A stretch of 64,000 nt of DNA from Sphingobium sp. (GTDB lineage Bacteria > Pseudomonadota > Alphaproteobacteria > Sphingomonadales > Sphingomonadaceae): positions 1-64,000 of the forward strand of contig JAGIAZ010000006.1 in the NCBI GenBank assembly GCA_017744605.1, written 5' to 3'. Numbering within the stretch: the first letter of the stretch is position 1; every line of letters begins with the position of its first letter. The notes under the pieces were generated by a model. That model was not told where the DNA came from. It made no database searches and worked only from the letters and a program-made list of their open reading frames with translations. Below are positions 10,675 through 20,019 of the stretch, in pieces. A program made the position numbers and the translations under genes.

Positions 10675-10775
10675 TGCTCGTCATTGCGAGCCAGGCTTCA
10701 GCTGGGCGAAGCAATCCAGGGGCGGGCCAGATCGGCCTGGATCGCCGCGCGACTGCGTCGCTCGCCACGACGTTC
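10675..10775. repeat. dispersed intergenic repeat (GTCATTGCGAG...AATCCAGG type), inverted organisation
   Basis: CGTCATTGCGAG...GCAATCCAGG followed by GATCGGCCTGGATCGCCGCGCGACTGCGTCGCTCGC; the latter (10730-10765) is the reverse complement of 44776-44811 with 3 mismatches in 36 nt. Confidence 0.7.
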
Positions 10776-10837
10776 AGCTCCGCTGAAGCGGAGTCTGACG
10801 TTGGCGTCCAACGATTGCGAATATGTGTTTCAGGGGC

Positions 10838-11458
10838 TTAGGCCGCGTTCGACTCGTTGCGAATCGGCAGGATGACCACCGGATCGCCGTTGTTCATCAC
10901 GTCGAACAGCCGGCGCGCGAAGCCCGGCGGGACCCCGATGCAGCCATGGGTCGCGTAACCTTTTTCGACATCGCTTGCATGGATAGCGACACCGTCATTG
11001 GTGAGGCGGAGCATATAGCGCATCGGCGCATCATAGCTGCGCGACCAGTGATCCTTGTCCTTTTCCAGCACGCGGAAGTCCCCCGTGGGCGTGGCATGGC
11101 CATCGGTCCCGTAGAGGATGACTGCGGTGCCGATCTCATGGCCTGCGCGGAAGACGGAAATGGTTTGCGCGGCCAGGTCGACCCGCACCCAGGCCGGGCC
11201 GGTCGGCACGCTGTCATCGTTCCAGACGAACTCGCCATAATGCATGCGCCGATCGACGTTGAGGAGGCTGCGGATGCGCTCGTGGCGGCCGTCCGGCATG
11301 CGTATGTCCGCCTGCGGTCCGTCCGGAAAGTCGACGCGGACGGATTTTTCAGGGCTGGGCGCCGGCGTATTTCGACTGTCGCTGCGGGTCGCCGCGACCC
11401 AGCTTGCGGCCAATGACAGCGAGGCCGCAACGAGGAGGAGGGCGAGGAAGCGCTTCAC
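10838..11458 (-). CDS. L,D-transpeptidase (YkuD family)
   Basis: WVRVDLAAQTISVFRAGHEIGTAVILYGTDGHATPTGDFRVLEKDKDHWS...VAIHASDVEKGYATHGCIGVPPGFA (HxxxxxxxHGCI). Confidence 0.93.
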   Translation of the reverse strand: MKRFLALLLVAASLSLAASWVAATRSDSRNTPAPSPEKSVRVDFPDGPQADIRMPDGRHERIRSLLNVDRRMHYGEFVWNDDSVPTGPAWVRVDLAAQTISVFRAGHEIGTAVILYGTDGHATPTGDFRVLEKDKDHWSRSYDAPMRYMLRLTNDGVAIHASDVEKGYATHGCIGVPPGFARRLFDVMNNGDPVVILPIRNESNAA

Positions 11459-11471
11459 CGGCGCCTCAATC

Positions 11472-12158
11472 TCAGAATAGGCGCGGTGGGAGCGCGGCGT
11501 CGCCCGGCTTGGCGTGTGCTGACGCGGAGGCCTTGGGCAGCAGCTTGAAGCGCAGGAAGGCGCCGAGCGAGAAAAAGCCGGCGATGATCATGAGCCAGGT
11601 GCCGGGCTCCGGCACGCTGACCAGGATCGGTGGGTCAGGCTCTTTCCCCGGCGTTTCGCATTTGATCTTGTCGGTGCATTCATTGCCACCGCCACCGCCA
11701 CCGCCACCGCCAAGGATAGGGCCAACGCCCGGCACGATCTGGAAAAACCCGCCACCGCCGCGTGCGACGGTCGGCGTTGCGTCGGGCAGCCCTTCATGGG
11801 TGCCGGGCACGAAGTTACCGGCTTGAGCGGGCGGTTCGTTCTCCACGCCCAGAACCTCGGACGTGGGGCTAGCGGCTCCCGCCGGTGCGCCGGAAGGCTC
11901 CTTGTCGAGCAGCTTCTCGAATGCAGCAGGCATCGGCGCCGCATGCTTGAACTTGGTCTGACGCAGCGCGGCGCTGCCGCGTTCGCCCGGCGAGCGGGCC
12001 GCCAGAACCGACATGGGATCGCGCAGAACCTGGGCAATGGCGCTCCGCTGTTGATTGCTCATCAGAATGAAGGCCGAGACGAGCAACACGGCGACGAGCT
12101 GCGCGGCGATCTTCAGTCGCGATTTCCACTTCGGCTTATTCTCTTCGGTCATAGCCAT
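11472..12158 (-). CDS. PEP-CTERM sorting domain protein
   Basis: C-terminal SVPEPGTWLMIIAGFFSLGAFLRFKLLPKAS; internal poly-Gly GGGGGGGG tract. Confidence 0.75.
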   Translation of the reverse strand: MAMTEENKPKWKSRLKIAAQLVAVLLVSAFILMSNQQRSAIAQVLRDPMSVLAARSPGERGSAALRQTKFKHAAPMPAAFEKLLDKEPSGAPAGAASPTSEVLGVENEPPAQAGNFVPGTHEGLPDATPTVARGGGGFFQIVPGVGPILGGGGGGGGGNECTDKIKCETPGKEPDPPILVSVPEPGTWLMIIAGFFSLGAFLRFKLLPKASASAHAKPGDAALPPRLF

Positions 12159-12447
12159 GTGTTCCTACCATCAAAAGATTAATCGCCTCAAAACCTATAA
12201 CGGTTGGATGGCCGGATTTTTTCGTCTGCGGTGTTCTGAAATGGGACTTTTGCTTTGGCGCGACGTCCTGAAGGTAGCGAATTGAGTTGCGGGGCCGTGG
12301 GGGATGATTCCCGATCCTGGCCGATGGCGGCGGCTTTGCTCCTCAGGGCAAAGCTCGCCAGCGGCAAGGGCGCGACGGCGGCGGCGAGCCACCTGATCGG
12401 TCTGGTCATTCGAAAAATCCCCACAGGCTGGGCGCTGACGGGCGCGC

Positions 12448-13200
12448 TCAGCGAGTCAAACAAGCGTATAGCGCGATTGCGGCCGCATTGGAAACGTTGA
12501 GGCTCTCCATTTTTCGACTGATCGGCAACTTGGCCAGCATGTCGCAGTGATTGATGCTGTTGAGCCGGAGCCCTTCGCCCTCGGCGCCCAGAACAAGCGC
12601 GACACGGCTGGTGTTGTTGAGCGCCGTATCGAGCGTTTCGGTCGCTCCGCCGTCGAGCGCGATCCGCCAGTAACCGGCCTCGGCCATCTCATCGAGCGCT
12701 CGGGCGAGATTGACCACGCGCACCCACGGCACGAATTCGAGGGCGCCAGCGGCCGCGCGCGCGATCACGCCGGATTCCGGTGGCGCATGACGGTCCTGTG
12801 TCACGATGCCGAGCGCGTCGAAGGCCGCCGCGGAGCGCAGGATCGCGCCGACATTATGCGGATCGGTCACCTGGTCGAGCACGAGGATCGGCCGTCGCGC
12901 GGCCTCGTCAGGCTCGCCCTGTGCCAGCAGGTCGCCGAGCCAGATGTCCTCGAGCGCTTCGACTTCCGCGACGATGCCCTGGTGCGGCGCGTCGCGCGGC
13001 ACGTAGCGTGCCATGTCCGCCGCATCGGAATAGATGACCGGCAGACCTTGCGGCAACTCGAGCGCGGCGATCGCCTCCCGCGTCCCCCAGATCTTGCGAA
13101 TCACCCGCTCGGGATTGGCGAGCGCGGCGATGATGGCATGACGCCCATAAAAATGCGGATAGCCGCCCTTGGGCGTGCCGGTGCGATGACCTCTTTTCAT
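12448..13200 (-). CDS. rlmB: 23S rRNA (guanosine-2'-O-)-methyltransferase, SpoU/TrmH family
   Basis: YGRHAIIAALANPERVIRKIW; ILVLDQVTDPHNVGAILRSAAAFDALGIVTQDRHAP; VLGAEGEGLR. Confidence 0.93.
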   Translation of the reverse strand: MKRGHRTGTPKGGYPHFYGRHAIIAALANPERVIRKIWGTREAIAALELPQGLPVIYSDAADMARYVPRDAPHQGIVAEVEALEDIWLGDLLAQGEPDEAARRPILVLDQVTDPHNVGAILRSAAAFDALGIVTQDRHAPPESGVIARAAAGALEFVPWVRVVNLARALDEMAEAGYWRIALDGGATETLDTALNNTSRVALVLGAEGEGLRLNSINHCDMLAKLPISRKMESLNVSNAAAIALYACLTR

Positions 13201-13306
13201 GGGGACGCGCTTTTCCATGAGCGGCATTGACAGGCAAGGCCCCATTCGCCAAAGACGCCCGCTCCAATCCCCGTGCCTCATTGTCGGCGCAGGGATCAGG
13301 CGCCTT

Positions 13307-13392
13307 GGAAGGGTGGCCGAGTGGTTAATGGCAGCAGACTGTAAATCTGCCCGCGTGAGCGTACGCTGGTTCGAATCCAGCCCCTTCCACCA
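13307..13392 (+). tRNA. tRNA-Tyr (GTA anticodon)
   Basis: GGAAGGG...ctGTAaa anticodon loop...long variable arm...GGTTCGAATCCAGC...CCCTTCCACCA; 86 nt with encoded CCA. Confidence 0.95.
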
Positions 13393-13422
13393 TCCTTTGA
13401 AATCAGCGGGTTAGATGGATAT

Positions 13423-14330
13423 TCAAGCCGACTTGGCTTGAGGCTCGTTTTCGCCAGTGTGTAATTCGTGTGTAACGGCGTCAGAATTTCCTGTGTCCAG
13501 CGCACTGATGGCGTCGTCGATATGCTCGCCATGGATGTGCACATAATGCAGCACCATGGCCGGCGTCTTGTGGCCGCTAATCTTCTGGATCGTCGGAATA
13601 TCCGCCTTGGCCTTCACCAGTTGCGTGATGGCCGAGTGTCTCATGACGTGGGGAGTGCACTGCTTGGGGTCGAGGCCTGCGCGCTTCACGACCCGCTTGA
13701 ACGCCTCACGCATGTCCGGACGATGTTCCGACTTCGTATCGCTCCGAACAGCGGGGAATATCCAGCCGTTTCGATCGTCCTCCATCTCTCGTTGACGCTT
13801 CAGAGCGTCGCGCGGTGCTGGGGTGATTGGCTGCTCGCGCTCGCCGGCCTTGGCTTTGTCTATCCAGATGCGATTATGATCGAGGTCGCATTCATCATAG
13901 CGCCTGGCGACGATCTCGCTATGGCGCATCGCCGCGTTCAAGCCGAACATGACGAATAGCCATGCGCGCGGGTCCTGGTCGGCGATGGCAGCTTCCAGGA
14001 GGCGCTTGCGCTGGTCGGCGGAAAGGATGCGGATCTTCTGGCGCTGTTCCTTTTCCTTCGGGATCTCGGGGACGTCCTGTTTTGTGATCCAGCCCCACGC
14101 CTTAGACGAAGCGCAGTTCATGAGATGGGAAAAGGTGGCCATCTCTCGGTTGATGGTCGCTGCGGCTGCACCTGCTTCAGACGAAACTCGGTCACCTTGT
14201 CGAGCCGCTCGCTCCCCAGCCCAGGGACCAGCTGCTGGCGCAGATGCCGCTTCTTGTTGCCCAAGTCCTTGCCGCCCGTTTCCTCCAGACGAGTCAGATA
14301 GTCCTCAGCGGCTTCGGCTAATCGCAAAGC
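13423..14330 (-). pseudogene. tyrosine recombinase/phage integrase remnant
   Basis: Catalytic part 13423-14142 (LNAAMRHSEIVARR..., HVMRHSAITQL, GHKTPAMVLHYVH); core-binding part in another frame 14118-~14330 (EDYLTRLEETGGKDLGNKKRHLRQQLVPGLGSERLDKVTEFRLKQ); N-terminus missing. Confidence 0.85.
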
Positions 14331-14544
14331 CACCGCCGCTGCCGCTCGAGACAAAGACGTTCGGGTCGAGATAGTCGACCGGCTCCGCGAAGGCGCGCGG
14401 CATCTGCGCCATCTGGGCCGCGCCACCCTCGCCGCCCGGCCCCGCCATCATGTTGATCTGCGGATTGGCTCCGTCCCAGGTGCGGCCGCGATCGCGAGAG
14501 CGCACGGTGATCGTGCGGGGGGGGCGCGGCGGACTGAACCTCAT
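14320..14544 (-). pseudogene. truncated BNR/Asp-box (sialidase-like) protein fragment
   Basis: ITVRSRDRGRTWDGANPQINMMAGPGG... has an Asp-box (SxDxGxTW-like); YLDPNVFVSSGSGGGFAI ends at the junction with integrase remnant. Confidence 0.45.
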
Positions 14545-14630
14545 CGGCTTCGCTTCTCCAGCACAAGGGGCGGGCTTCGGCTGACGAGGTCTGGCAGCGT
14601 CCCGGCCGCCGCGCCGTCACAATCCGGCCC

Positions 14631-14669
14631 AAAAAAGGACGGCGTTGCGGACCAGGATGGGCCCGCAAC
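14631..14669 (-). terminator. possible terminator downstream of TBDR
   Basis: Minus strand stem GTTGCGG (14669-14663) / CCGCAAC (14650-14644), then GCCGTCC and T6 (14636-14631). Confidence 0.35.
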
Positions 14670-14671
14670 AC

Positions 14672-17503
14672 CTAGAGCTTGAAGCGCACGCCTGCGCGAT
14701 AGGCCCGTCCCACCACGTCGAAGATGCTCGCGCCCTCGCCGGTGATCGGGAAAGGCGGCGCCCGATCGAACAGATTGTTGACGCGCGCGAACAGCTCGAT
14801 CGCCTTGTCGCCCTTGGCCGAAAGGTCGGCCGTCACCGCGAGGTTGGTATAGAAGGTCGAGCGGGTGTGGTTGATGTTGACGCCGACGGCCGAGGCCTGA
14901 CCTTCGACGCGGGTGTTGTCGATCGTGCCGCCCTGATACCAGCGCATGTCGAGCGTCGTCGTCACGCGCTTCCCTTCGTAGGTGGCGAGACCGAAGATCG
15001 TCCAGTGCGGCTGGGTCACCTGCCCGGCGAGGTCGACGGTGGTCGCATTGACCGCAGCCGTGGTCGCCAGCTTGCCGGTGTAGTTCGCTAGCACGCGGCC
15101 CGAGAGTGCGCCGCTGGTGCCGAAGAGGGAGACCGGCGTGCGATAGGAGACCTCGATATCGACCCCTTCGGTCTTGAAGCGGTCCAGGTTCTGGAAGTTG
15201 ACGGTCACGCCGGTGATGGTCCCTGAGCCGTTCTGCGTCACCTGCGCGCAGAATTGCGGCAGATTGTCGAGGAAGCAGCGCTCCAGCACCTGGTTCGGCG
15301 TGATGGTACCGATCTGGCCGCTGATGTCGATGTTGTAATAGTCGATTGACGCGCGCAGCCCCGGGAACCAGCTCGGCTGGACGACGACGCCCCCGGTGAA
15401 CGTGTCAGCCCGCTCCGGCTTCAGGCTCGGATTGCCGATTGTCGTCACTGGCACCGGGATGACCGCAGCGGTGCGAGGATCGCGCACGTTGTTCGCCTGC
15501 ACGGCGGTCGGGGTGAACAGCTCGGAGAGGTTGCCGGCGCGGATGTCGCGGGACTGCGAGACCCGGAAGCGGATGTCGTCGTTCACGTCCCAGGTCGCGC
15601 CGATCTTCCAGGTCGTCACGCTGCCCGAGCTGCTATAGTCGGTGTATCGGATCGCGAGATTGAGATCGAGCGCCTTGGCGAAGGCCCAGTCGCGCGCGAG
15701 CGGCACGGCGATTTCGCCGAACACTTCCTTGACCGTGAAGCTGCCGACGATCGCCTTTCGGTTGGTCGACTGCCAGCCATTGGCCTGGGAAATCGGGTCC
15801 GCAACGGCGTCGATCGATTCCTTGCGCCATTCCGCCCCGAAGGCGGCGCCGATCGGTCCGGCCCAGGTCGAGAAGAGATTACCGCTCAAGCTTGCGGCGC
15901 CCACTTCCTGCTTGGTCACCATCTGGAACCAGGAGGTGCCCGACACATAAGCCTTCGCAGCTGCCGACGCGGCATCGGGGCCGAACAGATCGTAAGGCGC
16001 GCAGGCGGGATCGTCGTTCGTGGTGTTCGCGTCGGTGTTGATCCGGCAGGAGATGGTCGAGCCGAACTTCACCGCGTCGATCGCATTGCGGAACTTGGCG
16101 ACATTGATGTTGCCGATGCGGTTCTGCTGAAAGCGGTTGCGACCATATTGATAATAGGCTGAATATTTCCAGCCGCTGAAGATCTCGCCTTCCGCGCCGA
16201 CCACGCCGCGCCAGATCGAGGGCGAGCCGTCGGCGGTGCGTACGTCGCCTAGGCCATCCTCGCGGAACACCTTGCCCATGTTGAAACAGGTAACGCCCGC
16301 TGCCACGGCGGCATCGTGCACAGACGTCGGCAGGAAGGGATTGTTGATGTTGACGAGGAGCGAGCCCAGGCCCGATGCCGTCGTGGTCGTCGTGCAGGTG
16401 GGATTGCCAGTGATCGCGCCATTGTTGCGCGGCGGGAAGGTGAGCGCGTTCGAGAGATAATAGGCAAGCGAACCTTCCGCGAAGAGGTTCAGCGCGTTGC
16501 TGACCTCGAAGGACACGCGGCCCATCACGCTATAGCGCGTATAGGGATATTTGAGGTCGCCGCCCGGGGTCGGCGCATCGCCGAAATTGTCGGTGCCCCC
16601 GATCATATTATTGCCATAGACGGTGCCGTAGCCGAACTGGCGGGTCTGCCCATTGCCGAGGAAGGTGGTGCCACGCAGCGGACCGCTCGTGATGAGGCCG
16701 CCGGGCGACACGTCGGCGCGCCGGGTGTCGGTCGAGTAGATCGTGCCGGGCAGGCCGTTGGTCGCGAAGGCAGAATTGCCGACTGAGCCGGTGCCGGCCC
16801 ACGGCCGAGACAGATAGGGCTGCTGGAGGCTGCGAATGCCCTTGTCCTCGGAATATTCGCCGCCGACGAGCACATGGCCGCGCCCATCGGCAAAGCTGGT
16901 GCCGCCGGCAAGGGCGACCAGGAAGTTGCGGCTGTCGCCCCGCGAGGAGATGCCGGCCTGCGCCGTGCCCTCGATGCCCTCGAGGTCGTTCTTGAGGATG
17001 AGGTTGATGACGCCCGCGACGGCGCCCGAGCCCCAGGACGCCGACGCGCCGCCCGTCACGACCTCGCTGCGCTTGAGCAGGATGGCCGGAATGACGCCGA
17101 GGTCCACCGTGCCGTCCGAGAAGGTCGGCACATGACGGCGTCCGTTAACCAGCACGAGCGTGCGCTGCGAGCCAATGCCGCGCAGGTCGGGATAAAAGGA
17201 GGCCGTGGCGGACTGGCCGGTGGTGCGGAAGGACGGGACCTGCGCCAGCATGTCCTGCACCTGGAGCGGCGCCACGGACTTCAGCTGTGCCTCGGAGAGC
17301 ACCATGGTCGGCGTGGGCGCGCTGAACCCGCCGGTCTGGATGCGCGAGGCCGTGACGACGATCTCCTCGGTGCTGGTCGGCGTGGCAGCAGCGGTCTGCG
17401 CCCGGACGCCGCTTGCCAGCATCAGCGCAGTCGCACCGAGGCTGCCGGCGCTCAGCCAATAGCCCAGCGAGGCCCTGCTGGCCCCCGTCTTCTCCTTGCC
17501 CAT
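14672..17503 (-). CDS. TonB-dependent receptor
   Basis: EEIVVTASRIQTGGFSAPTP; plug domain ...DLRGIGSQRTLVLVNGRRHVPTFSDGTVDLGVIPAILLKRSEVVTGGASASWGSGAVAGVINL; 943 aa. Confidence 0.95.
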   Translation of the reverse strand: MGKEKTGASRASLGYWLSAGSLGATALMLASGVRAQTAAATPTSTEEIVVTASRIQTGGFSAPTPTMVLSEAQLKSVAPLQVQDMLAQVPSFRTTGQSATASFYPDLRGIGSQRTLVLVNGRRHVPTFSDGTVDLGVIPAILLKRSEVVTGGASASWGSGAVAGVINLILKNDLEGIEGTAQAGISSRGDSRNFLVALAGGTSFADGRGHVLVGGEYSEDKGIRSLQQPYLSRPWAGTGSVGNSAFATNGLPGTIYSTDTRRADVSPGGLITSGPLRGTTFLGNGQTRQFGYGTVYGNNMIGGTDNFGDAPTPGGDLKYPYTRYSVMGRVSFEVSNALNLFAEGSLAYYLSNALTFPPRNNGAITGNPTCTTTTTASGLGSLLVNINNPFLPTSVHDAAVAAGVTCFNMGKVFREDGLGDVRTADGSPSIWRGVVGAEGEIFSGWKYSAYYQYGRNRFQQNRIGNINVAKFRNAIDAVKFGSTISCRINTDANTTNDDPACAPYDLFGPDAASAAAKAYVSGTSWFQMVTKQEVGAASLSGNLFSTWAGPIGAAFGAEWRKESIDAVADPISQANGWQSTNRKAIVGSFTVKEVFGEIAVPLARDWAFAKALDLNLAIRYTDYSSSGSVTTWKIGATWDVNDDIRFRVSQSRDIRAGNLSELFTPTAVQANNVRDPRTAAVIPVPVTTIGNPSLKPERADTFTGGVVVQPSWFPGLRASIDYYNIDISGQIGTITPNQVLERCFLDNLPQFCAQVTQNGSGTITGVTVNFQNLDRFKTEGVDIEVSYRTPVSLFGTSGALSGRVLANYTGKLATTAAVNATTVDLAGQVTQPHWTIFGLATYEGKRVTTTLDMRWYQGGTIDNTRVEGQASAVGVNINHTRSTFYTNLAVTADLSAKGDKAIELFARVNNLFDRAPPFPITGEGASIFDVVGRAYRAGVRFKL

Positions 17504-17544
17504 GTCACTCTCCCCCCATTCGTCGTTTGTCCGATGACCCTCCC

Positions 17545-18309
17545 TCAGGGGCTTACCACCACGGTCACCCGGCGTGTCGTCCAGTCCCCCACCTGATATT
17601 TGTCCTTGGCCACCACGACGTAGGTGGGGCTGGTCAGGCCGACTCCCTTCAGCAAATCAGCGATCTGGTTGGCGCGCCGGGCGGCAATCGCCTCGTCCTC
17701 GATAGCGAGGGTCCCGTCGTCGAGCCTGGTCGCGCCGCGCAAGCCGGTGATCTCGATTTTGCGGGCGTTCACCTCGCGCGCATATTTTAGGACCGGCTGG
17801 ATGAGGCGCGGCGTCGAGAAGCCGACCGTGCCGTTGAAATCATAATGGATATCGAAGGACTGAGGCTTGAACGGCGGCTGCGGCGCCGGTGGCGGTGGCG
17901 CATAATCGAACGCGAGGCGCCCCGCGCTCGGCCCCGGCGGACGGGGCGGCGTGAACGTCAGGTCGTAGCGGTCATCGGCAGGAAGCAGCTGATTGCAGTC
18001 GTCCGCCCGCTCCTGCATGATCGAGACCTTGACGGGCTTGAGCACGATGCCGCCGCAGATGGTCGGCGCATCGGTCACCTGGCCCTCCACCAGTACCTTG
18101 TGGCCGAGCGACGGCGGATTGAACTCTGCGCTCACGTCGGTCTGGATGCCAAGATAATAGAGTTTGCCCTTATGCTCAGCGAGCCAGCAAGGCACCGTTT
18201 TGGTATCGCGCACGATCGGGCATTCGACGAAGGCGATATCCTTCGGAGGCGTGGCGGCGACGAGGAGCGTGGCGCACAGCGCGAGCCAGGGGAGACGGCC
18301 GTCCATCAC
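17545..18309 (-). CDS. exported protein with OmpA-like C-terminal region
   Basis: Signal peptide WLALCATLLVAATP; C-terminal YAREVNARKIEITGLRG...EAIAARRANQIADLLKGVGL...TTRRVTVVVSP. Confidence 0.6.
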   Translation of the reverse strand: MMDGRLPWLALCATLLVAATPPKDIAFVECPIVRDTKTVPCWLAEHKGKLYYLGIQTDVSAEFNPPSLGHKVLVEGQVTDAPTICGGIVLKPVKVSIMQERADDCNQLLPADDRYDLTFTPPRPPGPSAGRLAFDYAPPPPAPQPPFKPQSFDIHYDFNGTVGFSTPRLIQPVLKYAREVNARKIEITGLRGATRLDDGTLAIEDEAIAARRANQIADLLKGVGLTSPTYVVVAKDKYQVGDWTTRRVTVVVSP

Positions 18310-19904
18310 AGGCTCCCCAGGAAATGCTCGAGGTCGTTCTTCTCCTGCTCGCTATACTGAATGTTGTAGCGCCGATCGTAGAAGTCGATCAGCTCGCGGA
18401 TGCTGCCTGCAGAACCGTTGGAGAAATAAGGCGCACGGGCTGCCAGCCCTCGGAATTGCTGCATGACGATCGTCCCCACATCGTTGCATTTGCCGGAGAT
18501 CAGCGCGCGGCCCGGATCCTGCGTGTAGATCACCCGGCCGAGATAGGGGTGCGGCGGCACGCTCTTGCGGCAGGTGACCTTGAAAAGCGGCATCTCGGGC
18601 TGCTCGTTGTTCCAGGGGTTGCGCGGCGTTTCCTTGGCCCAAGGCAGATTGGTGGTGCCGAGGTCCATCCAGCCATTCGCTGTATCCATGCCCATCATGT
18701 GCATCCCGTGGCAGGTCGAGCAGGTCCGCTTGGTCGGATTGCCAAGGCCGACCGAGTTGAGATGCATCGAATCCTTGATCCAGAAGGTGCGGAACATGAA
18801 GATGTCGTGCCCGCGCTTGATCGAGGCGCGCATCTCCGCCTCTTCAGGCTTTTGGGGGCCCTTCCACGCCTCCCCCATCGGGAAGACCCAGCGCGTCGTG
18901 TTATTGCCGAGCACGCCGACCTGGCCTGCCTCGAGAGCCCGCGGTCCGAAGGCGGTGGGGCCGTTGTCCGTGAGGCTGCCCGCGCCGGTCCGCCAGACCT
19001 GTGCGCCATAGATCTGGCTCTCGAAGGCCACGATCTTGGCGAGCTGGTCGGCCGTCGGTTTCTGCGCCGCCTGGAGATGGTTCAGCGCCGCGTCGATCGC
19101 CTGAGCCTTCAGGGTCGGAGCCCGCGCATCGGACATGAGGTTCATGCTGACGGGTCGCCCAGTGTCCGGATCGCGTGACGCCGGCATACCGGTCTTGCCG
19201 ACGAACTCGCCGGCCCCGAAGCGGTCCTGCGTCACATATTTCATGTTCATGACCGGACGCGGCCGCCGATAGACCGAGATGGTCGGGTTCGCGCTCTTCA
19301 GGCCATAAACCGGGCTCGTGTTGCAGCCGCCGGGATCACGCACCACCTCGATGTCGAATTCTGGCTCGATTGGTTTGCCCTCGGCATTCCTGGGCGGCCA
19401 GGGCAGGAACACCCTGATGAGCCCCCGCTTCAGCAGCAGCGAGTGCGAGGCGGGGTCGTCATGCGGCAGATTGGGGCAATTCTGGCCATCGATCGGCGAG
19501 AATAACGGGTCCCTGCCGCCCGTTTCCTGCCAGCGCTTCTGGATCGTCGCGACCGAGAGGCCCATCGCATCGGAGGGCTGGTGGCAGGTGACGCAGGCGC
19601 GGCCATTGGTGCCGATCGGCTCGAAAAAGGGATGCCCTTTCGTCTCGAAGCGGCCGCCGCTGTTGTAAAGGCCGAGGCGCCCTGTGGAATCTTCGTAGTC
19701 CACGGCCTCGGGGAAGGAGCGGCCGTCACCCGGGGACCACCAGCTGTTGATCGCCTTAGCTGCAGCCGCGATCGGTGTCGCCGTCTGGGCCCGCATCGCG
19801 ACAGAGCCCGCCGTAACCGAAGCCAAGCCTGCTGCGCAGAACAGCCAAGTCCGTGCCCCCACGTCCTCTTCCCCTTCATGCCACGATCCGGCGCGCCGAA
19901 TCAT
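18306..19904 (-). CDS. di-heme c-type cytochrome (cytochrome c peroxidase-like)
   Basis: Two CXXCH sites: ACVTCHQPSDAMG and TCSTCHGMHMMGMD; 4-bp overlap with downstream gene. Confidence 0.82.
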   Translation of the reverse strand: MIRRAGSWHEGEEDVGARTWLFCAAGLASVTAGSVAMRAQTATPIAAAAKAINSWWSPGDGRSFPEAVDYEDSTGRLGLYNSGGRFETKGHPFFEPIGTNGRACVTCHQPSDAMGLSVATIQKRWQETGGRDPLFSPIDGQNCPNLPHDDPASHSLLLKRGLIRVFLPWPPRNAEGKPIEPEFDIEVVRDPGGCNTSPVYGLKSANPTISVYRRPRPVMNMKYVTQDRFGAGEFVGKTGMPASRDPDTGRPVSMNLMSDARAPTLKAQAIDAALNHLQAAQKPTADQLAKIVAFESQIYGAQVWRTGAGSLTDNGPTAFGPRALEAGQVGVLGNNTTRWVFPMGEAWKGPQKPEEAEMRASIKRGHDIFMFRTFWIKDSMHLNSVGLGNPTKRTCSTCHGMHMMGMDTANGWMDLGTTNLPWAKETPRNPWNNEQPEMPLFKVTCRKSVPPHPYLGRVIYTQDPGRALISGKCNDVGTIVMQQFRGLAARAPYFSNGSAGSIRELIDFYDRRYNIQYSEQEKNDLEHFLGSL

Positions 19905-19916
19905 GATGTTTTTCTA

Positions 19917-19935
19917 TAATAGGTTTTTCCTATTA
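19917..19935. promoter_or_regulatory. candidate MarR-type operator (inverted repeat)
   Basis: TAATAGG-N5-CCTATTA between the divergent cytochrome operon and marR. Confidence 0.5.
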
Positions 19936-20019
19936 ATTGACATCCGAGAGTCAAGTGTTTCTAAACCTGCCTTCACGGGGAACAGCGGCTAATGAAGCGA
20001 GAGCGCAGGAGAGCTTCGC

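Noticed and set aside
11685-11715. Possible CRISPR-like short repeats
   Set aside because: It is a trinucleotide microsatellite encoding poly-Gly; no spacer-repeat arrays or cas genes were seen anywhere in the window
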